Source: Bacteroidota bacterium
Lineage (GTDB): Bacteria > Bacteroidota > Bacteroidia > Sphingobacteriales > Sphingobacteriaceae
Reading direction: 5' to 3'
Length of the DNA stretch: 64,000 bases
Assembly (NCBI GenBank): GCA_013286985.1
Contig: JABDEQ010000001.1
Coordinates: forward strand, 1 to 64,000
The notes under the pieces were generated by a model. That model had not been told where the DNA came from, ran no database searches, and worked only from the letters and a program-made list of their open reading frames with translations. Positions 26,645 through 36,167 of this stretch are shown piece after piece; position 1 is the stretch's first letter, and each line of letters starts with the position of its first letter. Made by a program: the position numbers and the translations under genes.

Positions 26645-28585
26645 TTACGCCTTACGGCGTATTACCAGTTTTTTATTTTGCGCTTTAATAACGGCGTCAA
26701 GATATTGCTGCAACTCGGTATATTTTGCAGCCGGAATAACGTGATTCGTTAAATTAAATTTTGCTATACTGGTTACCTGATTTTTGGCAGCATCATAGGT
26801 GTAAGTTACCTCATAATTGCCGTAGGTGAACTTTAAGGTCTGATTGGTTGGCAATGTTTCTATTTCAAAACCCTGCGGAAGATCGATAGTGGTAACGCAG
26901 GATTTTTGCATAGGGTGTTCAAAATAATAATCACTTTTGCGATTTTCTTCTACCGGAATAGTAAATGCGACCAAATCAAATACATGTGGCTTATAAAACT
27001 GTTTATCACCGGCGGCTATGTCGTAAAACTTATCATATTCTACATCAAACTCCGTTTCCTTTACGCCGTTTTTATCATCAATAGGCTTAATATCAAAGTT
27101 TATGGGTTGCTTCATATTAAAAGCTCTTTGAAAATAAGTTTTCTGCTCGTCCATTTTTAACGACGAAAGACCAATATAATCAAACCTATACTCGCCTGTG
27201 CTGAAGATTTTTATCTGAGCTTTTGCCCCACCGTCTGGATCAATCGTTATACGTACATAGCTATTGAATTGATTATCGCTAGCTGTGCTTGAAGGAGTTT
27301 TCACCAATTTACCGCCGTTATTATCAATCAACAAAGCATATCTGTTTTCTGTATGCGGCCCCAATTTCCCAAAAGGCATATATTGGCTTGTACACTCAAG
27401 CCAGGTAGTGTCACCTTTTAACGGCACGCACAAAATAATGTGATTAAATGGGTCAAAAGGAAAATTGGGCTTAGCCGACTCTGCATTTATGCCTTCGTTA
27501 ATCATAGCATAGCATGAGGGTATATTAACCGCTTTTAATAAGGCTCCCATATAATTTGACAGTGCTTTACAATCGCCATATTTTTTTTGATCTACAAAGG
27601 TAGCCGGAAACGGCTTCAACCCTCCGATACCCAATTGTACGTTAACGTACCGCATATTTTGCTGCAGATAATTATACAGGAATTTTACCTTTTCCTTGTC
27701 AGTTTTAATACTGTCGGTCATTTTTCTGATCTCAGCTTCTCTTTCGGGCGTTAGAGAGCAAACATCGGAGTTTAATGCCAGCTGCCATTTTCCATAATTT
27801 TGCCAGCTATCGAACATTCCGGGGATTCCATAAAATTTGAAACTATTTGAGGCAAATTCCACACTAGGCAAAACGCGCCAGTATTGTGCACCTTCTTCTT
27901 TTTTAAATGCCTTTAATCCAAAAACTTGCCATTTATAGGTACATATTCCATTAACGTCGGTTTTTTCTGGTTTTATGTTAATGTTTTTATTTAATGAACG
28001 AAAGCCTTCTTGCGCATTAATTGACAAATTATAGTAAGAATACTGAACAGACTGTTCATCGTCCTGCATATACCAACCTCTGAGATCTAACTGACTGGTA
28101 ATGTCCTCCTCATACTCTTTTTCAATGGTTACCGGATAGGCTGCAATAGTATGTTCTACAGCTAAAAACCGGTCATCAGAAACCAAAGTCTCGTCGTCGC
28201 CCGCGGCGCCATCATACATGTCGCTTTTATGGTATTTTTTTATTAACTCTCCCTTCTCATTGAACACCCGCATTTCAATGCTGCTCAAAGAGTTGAACTT
28301 CTTGTTATAAGGTAAATCCATCATTGCCTCACGGTCGCCTTTCTCATTAAGTATGGTAACTAGGGTGTGGTACTTAACAACTATATCGCCAGGTCCTTTA
28401 ACAGTTTGTGTAATATCAGAATACCTTACTACCGAATTTGCATTCTCCTTAAGCGAATCGGGAATATTGGCAGCTATATATAATTCTTTGGGCAGATCCT
28501 GCGCCTGCGATTTAAAAACGACAGAAAGCAATGCTATTATAAAACATAGCAAGCCATTAAAATATTTTTTGTACATCATTTTCAT
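26645..28585 (-). CDS. DUF3857 transglutaminase-like protein with catalytic Cys and His
   Basis: 646 residues with a signal peptide (cleavage near KSQAQ, about 29). Domain order: DUF3857 (residues 30-230), transglutaminase-like core (about 300-420), DUF3858-type beta domain to the end. The core keeps Cys about 339 (KKYGDCKALSNYM) and His about 382 (FNHIILCVP); the third acid is Glu (WLECTSQYMP). Of the four paralogues this is the only one with the Cys/His pair. Its start ATG shares one base with the stop of the next paralogue upstream, so the two are translationally coupled. Periplasmic or surface; substrate unknown. Confidence 0.85.
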   Translation of the reverse strand: MKMMYKKYFNGLLCFIIALLSVVFKSQAQDLPKELYIAANIPDSLKENANSVVRYSDITQTVKGPGDIVVKYHTLVTILNEKGDREAMMDLPYNKKFNSLSSIEMRVFNEKGELIKKYHKSDMYDGAAGDDETLVSDDRFLAVEHTIAAYPVTIEKEYEEDITSQLDLRGWYMQDDEQSVQYSYYNLSINAQEGFRSLNKNINIKPEKTDVNGICTYKWQVFGLKAFKKEEGAQYWRVLPSVEFASNSFKFYGIPGMFDSWQNYGKWQLALNSDVCSLTPEREAEIRKMTDSIKTDKEKVKFLYNYLQQNMRYVNVQLGIGGLKPFPATFVDQKKYGDCKALSNYMGALLKAVNIPSCYAMINEGINAESAKPNFPFDPFNHIILCVPLKGDTTWLECTSQYMPFGKLGPHTENRYALLIDNNGGKLVKTPSSTASDNQFNSYVRITIDPDGGAKAQIKIFSTGEYRFDYIGLSSLKMDEQKTYFQRAFNMKQPINFDIKPIDDKNGVKETEFDVEYDKFYDIAAGDKQFYKPHVFDLVAFTIPVEENRKSDYYFEHPMQKSCVTTIDLPQGFEIETLPTNQTLKFTYGNYEVTYTYDAAKNQVTSIAKFNLTNHVIPAAKYTELQQYLDAVIKAQNKKLVIRRKA

Positions 28586-30570
28586 TATGATTTCTTTAAC
28601 ACAATTTGTTCATTCATCATCTCTGTCATTTTCTTAAAGAACTCATGAAACTCGGGATAAAACTGTTTTGAATACTCGGGCACGTTAAAAGCAACGGTAT
28701 ATCTTATCATAATCATGCCGTCCTGCTCAACAACAAGGCGTTTAAAACTAAAGCTTTTATCAGGCATAACCATGGTTACATTTTTTGGCAGGGCATCAGC
28801 CTTATAACCGGCCGGCATTTTGTACAACCCATTCATTGAATAGCTGCGGCGATAGGCGAAATCAATATCAGTCATCCGGTTTTCGCTCAGAAACGGGTTG
28901 GCCTCAAGTGGTGTAAAAATGTTAGGGGTTAAATAAATGTAATTTTCATCGGTACCCGCAAGGTCCAGGTTAAAGTCAATTTTCTGTGTAAGCGGCAGCG
29001 TGTCAATCTCCATATTATCAAACTTAATAGTTGATATTTTCAGGTTATTATTGCCATTACTCAGGTATTCTATATATTTCTTTTCGCCGTCTTTTTTATA
29101 CTTTTCTACAATATTAATACGACTATAACTGGTATTGCTTAGTTGTGCTGTTCCTTCTACTTTACCGTTGGGTTTAATTTCAGCATTTATCATAACAGCT
29201 TCCCTTACAGGCAGCTCTTTTTTTATACTGATCATATCATATTTATCTCTCTTTTTATCAATATATAAACCGGTTGAGTTAAGTAGTTCGGGCGGTGTTT
29301 CATTGTACACGTTATATTTTCCTGTGGCATCAAGCACGTAGCTTTTTGCAGTATCTATAGGAACGTAAACAACGGCCCGGTTAAATTGCATCAATGAGGT
29401 GTAATAAGGATCAACCTTTCCGTGCTCACGGGTACTTACTACCATTGGGTATACCTCAACATCTGCCTGTTTAAGTAAATGATACAAAATAATATTTATT
29501 TCGGCCGAATTGCCGGTTTTGTTTTCCCAGGCCCTGTAGGTGCCATCAATTGTATACCAACGGTCCAGACCATTCCACTTCATTGTATTTCTAACTTCGT
29601 CAAAAATATAGGCAATCTTTTCGTCGTCTGTTTTTAACGACTTCGCTTTGGCAATAATAGCCTCTTCGCCATTTAACTTGCGTTTTAGCTGCCCACCGAA
29701 ATCTTCATCATCAATTAGTTTGCTGCCAACTTTTGCCCAGGTGTCAGAATAGTTTTTTTGAAACCCGCCAATAGGCTTAATAGAAACTAATTGAAAACGA
29801 ATAGCCTCAACATTATCGTTAAATGAAGACATGTAAGGCTCGTCCGGCAGTGAGGGAATATTAGCCATACCTCTCACTTCAGTTTCCTCGGTATAGGGGT
29901 AAGTTTGACTGTCTTCAATAAAGCTTCTCCCATCTTCTTTTTTACTGTCTTTTACCAGGCGCTGCGTAAGATTGGGTATGGCCCTGAAATAAAAAATATC
30001 AGGAATTGAGGTGCTATATTCACAGTACCGAACCGGAATTTTTTCCTGGAAAACGAGGTCGGGCATATCTGCAAAACTGCTGGCATTCCATTTGTATTTG
30101 TATTCAATAATACTTCCTGGTTTTACATTAGGCATTGTAAAAGAGATTTCGCTATTTTCTTTATCAATAACCTTGGTGTAAATCAGTTTTTTATCCAGTT
30201 TAGTAATCTCTACTTTACCGTCAGTAAGGTTTATGGTTTCTGCGTCTATCCCGGTAATATACTCCAGGTGATCGCCGCTATAAAAATCAATTTTCACATC
30301 GGCCTCACCATTACCATTTGTATTAAATATTTTAACACGTTTGTGTATTTCCTCGGTTATTGAACCGATATCGGCACCAAAATAGAGCGTGCCTTTTTCA
30401 AATAACACTTCGGCGTTGGCGTCTTTTTCAAAATCGCATGATTTTAGTTCAAGGTCGGCCTGGTCAATTTTTCCAAATGGTTGTACTACCGGAATATTTG
30501 GTGTAGGAGCTTGCGCCTTAACAGCACAAGTAGCCACGCATAAAAGCGCAGCAATAATGGTTTTATTCAT
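28585..30570 (-). CDS. DUF3857 protein, transglutaminase fold without catalytic Cys/His
   Basis: 661 residues with signal peptide (cleavage near VKAQA). Same layout as its neighbours: KSCDFEKDANAEVLFEKG opening, a DUF3857 domain, the core with TGNSAEINIILYHLL at about residue 352 where Ser replaces Cys, FNRAVVYVPID where Arg replaces His, and the retained VLDAT aspartate. The C-terminus has the MVMPDKSFSFKR beta domain. A peptide-bond or crosslinking activity is therefore unlikely; it may bind a substrate. Co-transcribed with the active-type paralogue at 26645-28585. Confidence 0.82.
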   Translation of the reverse strand: MNKTIIAALLCVATCAVKAQAPTPNIPVVQPFGKIDQADLELKSCDFEKDANAEVLFEKGTLYFGADIGSITEEIHKRVKIFNTNGNGEADVKIDFYSGDHLEYITGIDAETINLTDGKVEITKLDKKLIYTKVIDKENSEISFTMPNVKPGSIIEYKYKWNASSFADMPDLVFQEKIPVRYCEYSTSIPDIFYFRAIPNLTQRLVKDSKKEDGRSFIEDSQTYPYTEETEVRGMANIPSLPDEPYMSSFNDNVEAIRFQLVSIKPIGGFQKNYSDTWAKVGSKLIDDEDFGGQLKRKLNGEEAIIAKAKSLKTDDEKIAYIFDEVRNTMKWNGLDRWYTIDGTYRAWENKTGNSAEINIILYHLLKQADVEVYPMVVSTREHGKVDPYYTSLMQFNRAVVYVPIDTAKSYVLDATGKYNVYNETPPELLNSTGLYIDKKRDKYDMISIKKELPVREAVMINAEIKPNGKVEGTAQLSNTSYSRINIVEKYKKDGEKKYIEYLSNGNNNLKISTIKFDNMEIDTLPLTQKIDFNLDLAGTDENYIYLTPNIFTPLEANPFLSENRMTDIDFAYRRSYSMNGLYKMPAGYKADALPKNVTMVMPDKSFSFKRLVVEQDGMIMIRYTVAFNVPEYSKQFYPEFHEFFKKMTEMMNEQIVLKKS

Positions 30571-30654
30571 TATGAATTGGGTTTGGTTGGTTCTAATATA
30601 TAAAAAAAGCCGAAATAAAATTTCTTTAATGTATACGGCTTGTATAAGGAATGG

Positions 30655-32646
30655 TTAATTTTTTTTTAGTACGATAGGTTCATTGAGGTACTGAAACATC
30701 TTTTTATAGAAATCATGAACACTCAAATATTTATTTGTTGTAAACACAGATTCGTTGCCGTATACCGTATAGTGGATCATAATTTGACCGCTCTCTTCGG
30801 CTGCAGTTCGTCGGAAAACAATGCTTTTATCAGGCATTACCAATGATACATTTTGTGGCAAAGCATCAACTTTAAAACCATCGGGTATTTTAAATCTGCC
30901 GATTATATTGTAGCTTGTTAAATAGCCAAAATCAATAGTGGTATTTCTTTTTTCGTTAAGAAAAGGGTTTGTATAAAAACCGGCAAATAAATTGGGGTCA
31001 CAATAAATATGTGTATCATCCGACCCCATCGCCGATAGGTCCTGCTGAAAATCAACAACCTCCGAAAGTGGCAAGCTGTCGATATCTACATTGCTCCGTT
31101 TAAGCGAAATTACATTCAGGCTATTATCTCCATTTTTTAAATATTCAACGTACCTGGCTTCCTCAAGCTTTTTAAAAAGCTCACCCCTGGCAATTTTATT
31201 ATAACTAAAACTTTCTGTTTGTGTAGTACCTTTTAATTTACCATCAGGTAAAATTTCTGCGTTGGTATAAATCACCACCCGTGATGGTGTTTTATTTTTT
31301 ATACTTACTATATAGCTATCATCAGTTATAAAAGTATACTTAAGACTTGTGGAAAAACTGAATCCGCCTTTTACCAGTAACCCATTTGTGTTAAGTACAT
31401 CAAAAGGAATATTGTTAAAAGAATTTAATTTGTGTGTTGCATCAAGTATATAACTCTGGGTATTCTTATTTATTGAAACTATAACATCTGTCCTATTAAA
31501 CGAATTCATTTTAGGATAGCCCAGATTTACCTTACCATTATCGCGTGTGCTTACCAGTAAGGGGTAACAATTAATTTTGGCTTGTACCAATAGCTTGTAA
31601 AGAATTAGATTTATTTCCGTTGAATTACCTGTTTTTGCCTGCCATACCTTTTTCATGTCTTCAACTGTATAAGGTCTATCTTTTTCATTCCATTTAAAAT
31701 TGCTTTTTACCCAATTAAAAATGTAGGCAACCTTTTCATCTTCAGTAGACAACGACTTTGCTTTGTTTATAATCGTATCAGCCTTTAAACTTTCTTTTAG
31801 GTCATCATCCTGGTCACTTGTAAACTCCTCACCAATTTGCCACCATCTTTTCATCAATGATTTCACCTCGCCATTGTATGTATACTTTATACCGCTTAAA
31901 AAAAACTCCAACGATTCCAGGTTGTCCTCCCTGCTGGTAGAGTAAGTTTCATCTTTGTATGACGGCACATTTTTAAGTGCCCATGCATATTTATTGCCAA
32001 CCGTATCTCCTGGGCTTTTTGTCCATGCCTTTTTCTCGTTTCGTTCCAGATCCTGAAATGTTTTTATGTTCATTTTATAATTGTAGTCATTCCGCACCGA
32101 TGCCGTCAGTTCGCTATATCTTGACGGCAGATCGCACTGAAAATCCCAATCGGGAAATTGGCCTTCACCATCAATAGTTAACTTGTAAGTATATTCAATG
32201 ATGGATCCCGGCTTTACTTGCGGAAAGGTGAAGGCTATCTGCCTCATGTTTTTATCAACCGGCTGCTCAAAAATCTGTGGCTTAGCCACCTTGATGAAGT
32301 TTATAACGCCGTTATCAAGATTAATAGTTTGGGCCTGTAAATCACTTATGCTTTGCAAGCCATGACGGCTAAAATATGAAAGGGTAATATTAGCTTCATC
32401 TTTACCATGAAGATTCAAAATTTTTAATCTCCTATGCCTTATTAAGGTAGTTGAATTGAGACCGGTATTAACGTCACCAACATCAAATAGCACCATAGCA
32501 TTAGCATCTTTTTCAAAATCGCATGAGGTCATTTTCAGGTCGGCAGTATCAATTTTTCCGTAAGGTTGTACAGCTGGAATAATGGATTGTGCAACAACAA
32601 AAAGAGATAATAAACAAAAGAATATTGTAGTAAAAAATCTAGTCAT
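30655..32646 (-). CDS. DUF3857 protein, transglutaminase fold without catalytic Cys/His
   Basis: 663 residues with signal peptide (FFCLLSLFVVAQ). Paralogue of the flanking genes (KMTSCDFEKDANAMVLFDVG; TGNSTEINLILYKLL at about residue 340; FNRTDVIVSI; YILDATHKL). The catalytic Cys position is Ser and the His position Arg. C-terminal LVMPDKSIVFRR block as in its neighbours. Probably exported; role unknown. 84 bp separate it from the gene downstream. Confidence 0.82.
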   Translation of the reverse strand: MTRFFTTIFFCLLSLFVVAQSIIPAVQPYGKIDTADLKMTSCDFEKDANAMVLFDVGDVNTGLNSTTLIRHRRLKILNLHGKDEANITLSYFSRHGLQSISDLQAQTINLDNGVINFIKVAKPQIFEQPVDKNMRQIAFTFPQVKPGSIIEYTYKLTIDGEGQFPDWDFQCDLPSRYSELTASVRNDYNYKMNIKTFQDLERNEKKAWTKSPGDTVGNKYAWALKNVPSYKDETYSTSREDNLESLEFFLSGIKYTYNGEVKSLMKRWWQIGEEFTSDQDDDLKESLKADTIINKAKSLSTEDEKVAYIFNWVKSNFKWNEKDRPYTVEDMKKVWQAKTGNSTEINLILYKLLVQAKINCYPLLVSTRDNGKVNLGYPKMNSFNRTDVIVSINKNTQSYILDATHKLNSFNNIPFDVLNTNGLLVKGGFSFSTSLKYTFITDDSYIVSIKNKTPSRVVIYTNAEILPDGKLKGTTQTESFSYNKIARGELFKKLEEARYVEYLKNGDNSLNVISLKRSNVDIDSLPLSEVVDFQQDLSAMGSDDTHIYCDPNLFAGFYTNPFLNEKRNTTIDFGYLTSYNIIGRFKIPDGFKVDALPQNVSLVMPDKSIVFRRTAAEESGQIMIHYTVYGNESVFTTNKYLSVHDFYKKMFQYLNEPIVLKKN

Positions 32647-32694
32647 CGATAAGGATTTAGACCTGGTTTAGAAATATTTAAAGTGGAGTGTTGA

Positions 32695-34593
32695 TTACAT
32701 CTTTTTTAAAACAACCTGTTCATTTAATACCTCATACATTTTTTTATAGAAGTCTTTTATATCGGGATAAACCTCACTAAAATAAAGGGATTTTTTATGA
32801 TCAAGCATGTAACGTATTACTATTGTCCCGTTGTCTTCAGCTACAGTGCGCTTAAAAATGATACTTCTATCGGGCATAACAATGGTGACACTTTTGGGCA
32901 ATGCGTCTATCTTGTATCCATTCGGAATTTTGTATATCCCGTTAACAGAATAATTATCGCGGTATCCGAAATCAATGTCCGAAAATCTATTTTCACTTAA
33001 AAACGGATTGGCGCCCATTGTCATAAACAAATTAGTTTTAAAATAGATATAGCCATCTGTTACTCCGCCCAAATCGACATTAAAATTGGCATTTAATGTT
33101 AGCGGCAGCGAGTCGACCTCCATATCCTTCAATTTAACCGCCTGTAGTTTTATATTATTATTGCTGTCGCATAAAAACTTGATGTACTTTTCTTCTCCAT
33201 CAGTTTTATATTTTCTTAAAGCATTTATCTTATTGTAAGCATAGCTGGTTCGCTCAAGCGTTCCATTCATTTTACCGTCTCCGCTGATTGCGGCATTTAA
33301 AAAGACTGATTGCGAAACAGGCTCTACACTATCCAAAAAAACAAAGTTATATTCTCCCTTGTCCTCATCTAAACTGAACCCATATATATCCAAATAATTG
33401 TAAGGTATGGTGTTGTACAGATTGAACTTATCAGTTGCATCCAAAACGTATTTTTTTAGGGTATCAATCGGAATATAAACCAGCACATTGTCAAAGTGTG
33501 CGTCGATTGGTTCATTCGGATCTATTCTTCCCCAGTTTTTATTGCTTACAACTATTGGATAAGCCTTAACGCCCGCCGCTTTCAACAAATGATAAACGAT
33601 AATATTAATCTCGGCTGAATTACCTGTTTTTTTATTCCAGGCGCTTACTGTCCCGTCTTTGCTATAGCATCTTGTAATTTCATTCCATTGCATACGGTTT
33701 TTTACCAGATTAAAAATAAAAGCAGTTTTCTCGTCAACAGTTTTTAATTTTTTTGCCTCATTTATAATTTCATCCTCCCCCGTTAATGTTCGGTTAAACT
33801 GACCACCGAAAGCGGGTAACTTAAGCAACAAATTGGATATGTTTGGCCATGAGTTTGCCAGTTTGCTTAAATGCAAATATTCCATTCGCTGCAAATTATC
33901 ACTTATTGAATTGTTATAAGGTTCCTTTTTAAAAGAAGGCACATTTGCTAAAGCCTTTACCTGTTTGTTGTCGTCTTGATCGCCAATATTTACTACAAAC
34001 GGATATCTCACATGCGGCACCACCATAACGCCCCATGAAGAGGGAAAAACGGTTTGAATTTCACTGTACTTTGTAGGCAAATTGCCTTGAAAATACCAAG
34101 CAGAAAAATCACGAATATACAAGCTGTATTGATATTCAATCACCGAACCAGCCTTTACGTTTGGTAAAGAGAAGGTCAAAATATAATGCCAATTGTTAGT
34201 CTTTTCAATATTCGCGTTTTTTTTATCTAATGGCGTAATTGTTACTTTACCATCTTCAAGACTTATTGTTTCTCCTTTAAAATCGCTGATATCTCCATAT
34301 TGGGGATAATAGGTATAAGCTACGCGCACGTTAGCTGCTTTTTTTCCAAAGTCATTAAAGATTTTGATGCGTACATGTCGTTGAAGTAACACGCCACCAG
34401 AAGAAACAAGGCTGGCTTTATCGAATAATATTTCGGCATTAGCATCAGGCTCAAAATCGCATGATTTCATTTCCAGATCTGCCATATCAACTTTTCCATA
34501 AGGTTGTACCGCAGGAATGGTGTGTTGAACGGACTGAGCAACGGCAAAAAGGGATAATGAACAAAAAAAAGCAGTTGTAAGAAACTTTATCAT
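32695..34593 (-). CDS. DUF3857 protein, transglutaminase fold without catalytic Cys/His
   Basis: 632 residues from ATG 34593 (MIKFLTTAFFCSLSLFAVAQ, signal peptide); the frame continues to 34617 but that adds 8 unsupported residues. Same signatures: KSCDFEPDANAEILFDKA, TGNSAEINIIVYHLL near residue 324, FDNVLVYIPID in place of the His motif, YVLDATDKF, VTIVMPDRSIIFKR. First gene of the four-paralogue run; a -7-like TACTTTTG on the minus strand lies at 34631-34638. Confidence 0.82.
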   Translation of the reverse strand: MIKFLTTAFFCSLSLFAVAQSVQHTIPAVQPYGKVDMADLEMKSCDFEPDANAEILFDKASLVSSGGVLLQRHVRIKIFNDFGKKAANVRVAYTYYPQYGDISDFKGETISLEDGKVTITPLDKKNANIEKTNNWHYILTFSLPNVKAGSVIEYQYSLYIRDFSAWYFQGNLPTKYSEIQTVFPSSWGVMVVPHVRYPFVVNIGDQDDNKQVKALANVPSFKKEPYNNSISDNLQRMEYLHLSKLANSWPNISNLLLKLPAFGGQFNRTLTGEDEIINEAKKLKTVDEKTAFIFNLVKNRMQWNEITRCYSKDGTVSAWNKKTGNSAEINIIVYHLLKAAGVKAYPIVVSNKNWGRIDPNEPIDAHFDNVLVYIPIDTLKKYVLDATDKFNLYNTIPYNYLDIYGFSLDEDKGEYNFVFLDSVEPVSQSVFLNAAISGDGKMNGTLERTSYAYNKINALRKYKTDGEEKYIKFLCDSNNNIKLQAVKLKDMEVDSLPLTLNANFNVDLGGVTDGYIYFKTNLFMTMGANPFLSENRFSDIDFGYRDNYSVNGIYKIPNGYKIDALPKSVTIVMPDRSIIFKRTVAEDNGTIVIRYMLDHKKSLYFSEVYPDIKDFYKKMYEVLNEQVVLKKM

Positions 34594-34630
34594 TGAGGTT
34601 AGGTTTGGTGCGCGCAAATTATAAAAACGA

Positions 34631-34638
34631 CAAAAGTA
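34631..34638 (-). promoter_or_regulatory. -7-like element before the DUF3857 cluster
   Basis: The minus strand reads TACTTTTG, 38 bp before ATG 34593. No clear -33 element. Confidence 0.35.
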
Positions 34639-34748
34639 TAAATTTAAATTTTAATCGGATACCTATTGGCCGGATTCTTTGTCATTGTCCCTGCAATTAA
34701 TATGCAGCCTGTTAAACCAATTGTTAATCCTATTGTCATACCCATACT

Positions 34749-36128
34749 ATGAATAACAGCAAGCAACTTAAGCATTTATGGGCACGTGCAGGTTTTGGAA
34801 TGCGCTTTGATGATTTGAAAGAGCACGAAAATACCTCAGTTGCTCATGCCGTTAAATACCTACTCAATACTTCCAGCACTGATGATGCCATTGCTGTTAT
34901 TCAACAAAATACCGACTATACCGCCCTTATAAAAGGCGATGCAATGGCCCGTAAAATGTTTTTGCAGCAGCAGAAACAGCAGGAAAAAGACTTAAACCTG
35001 GCCTGGATAAATAAAATGAGTACAACCAATACGCCATTGGTTGAAAAAATGACCCTCTTTTGGCACAATCACTTTGCCTGCCGTACATTTAACGCGCAAT
35101 TTGCTCAACAGCTAAATAATATACAACGTACAAACGCACTTGGCAACTTCCGCACGTTGTTGTTTCAGGTTGCCGAAACGCCGGCAATGCTGCAGTTTTT
35201 AAATAATCAGCAAAATCAAAAAGGGCATCCTAATGAAAATTTTGCCCGTGAGTTGATGGAACTATTTACCATTGGTCGCGGAAATTATACTGAGACAGAT
35301 ATAAAAGAATCGGCCCGCTCATTTACCGGCTATGGATTTAACCGCAACGGTGAATTTGTAAACCGTAAGTTTTTTCATGACGACGGTGTTAAAACCTTTA
35401 TGGGTAAAACCGGTAATTTTAACGGGGAAGATATTATGAATATGCTACTGGAAAAAAAAGAGACAGCCTATTTTATAAGCAACAAACTATATAAATACCT
35501 GGTGAATGAAACACCCGACCCGATGCATGTAAATGCCATGGCCGATGTTTTTTATAAAGCCGACTATGAAATAAAGCCCTTGCTGGAATATGTTTTTGCA
35601 GCCGATTGGTTTTATGATGATAAAAATACGGGCAATTTAATTAAATCGCCAGTGGAGTTGATTGTGGGGTTAAACAGGCAGTTTTATATTTCTTATCAGC
35701 GGCCCGAAGTTTTACTGCAATTTCAGCGGGTACTTGGGCAGGTATTGTTTTATCCGCCTAACGTTGCGGGCTGGCCCGGAGGCAAAAAGTGGATTGATAG
35801 TTCATCGTTAATGTACCGGCTTAAAATGCCCTCCATTTTGCTGGATGGCGGCCTGATTGATTTTACCGGCAAAGCCGATCCGGAAGACGAAGCCTACATT
35901 GCCACTGTACGCAATCAGCAGCAAATAGTAAATACAAAAGTACAGACAACGCCAGATTGGGATAGGTTTTTGCAGAACATCCCAAAAAAAGCCGACAAGG
36001 CAACAATTGTTCAATTTATGCTTGAGCCCAGAGTGAGCAATTTATTAATGAATAATTTTGAAAAAGCCGCTGATATAAAGGCAATGGTTATTGAACTGGT
36101 TTCAACACCCGAATACCAGCTTTGTTGA
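34749..36128 (+). CDS. DUF1800 family protein, copy 1
   Basis: 459 residues, no signal peptide. DUF1800 hallmarks: LWARAGFGMRFDDL at the N-terminus, MTLFWHNHFACRT, NENFARELMELFTIGRGNYTETDIKESARSFTG, FHDDGVKTFMGKTG, and PNVAGWPGGKKWIDSSSL. The family is of unknown biochemical function and is usually encoded beside DUF1501. Forty bases separate it from a close paralogue; the three genes 34749-38778 form one operon. Confidence 0.9.
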   Translation: MNNSKQLKHLWARAGFGMRFDDLKEHENTSVAHAVKYLLNTSSTDDAIAVIQQNTDYTALIKGDAMARKMFLQQQKQQEKDLNLAWINKMSTTNTPLVEKMTLFWHNHFACRTFNAQFAQQLNNIQRTNALGNFRTLLFQVAETPAMLQFLNNQQNQKGHPNENFARELMELFTIGRGNYTETDIKESARSFTGYGFNRNGEFVNRKFFHDDGVKTFMGKTGNFNGEDIMNMLLEKKETAYFISNKLYKYLVNETPDPMHVNAMADVFYKADYEIKPLLEYVFAADWFYDDKNTGNLIKSPVELIVGLNRQFYISYQRPEVLLQFQRVLGQVLFYPPNVAGWPGGKKWIDSSSLMYRLKMPSILLDGGLIDFTGKADPEDEAYIATVRNQQQIVNTKVQTTPDWDRFLQNIPKKADKATIVQFMLEPRVSNLLMNNFEKAADIKAMVIELVSTPEYQLC

Positions 36129-36167
36129 AATGCTAAACAATTATTAATTGGGTTTTAAAAACAAAAA

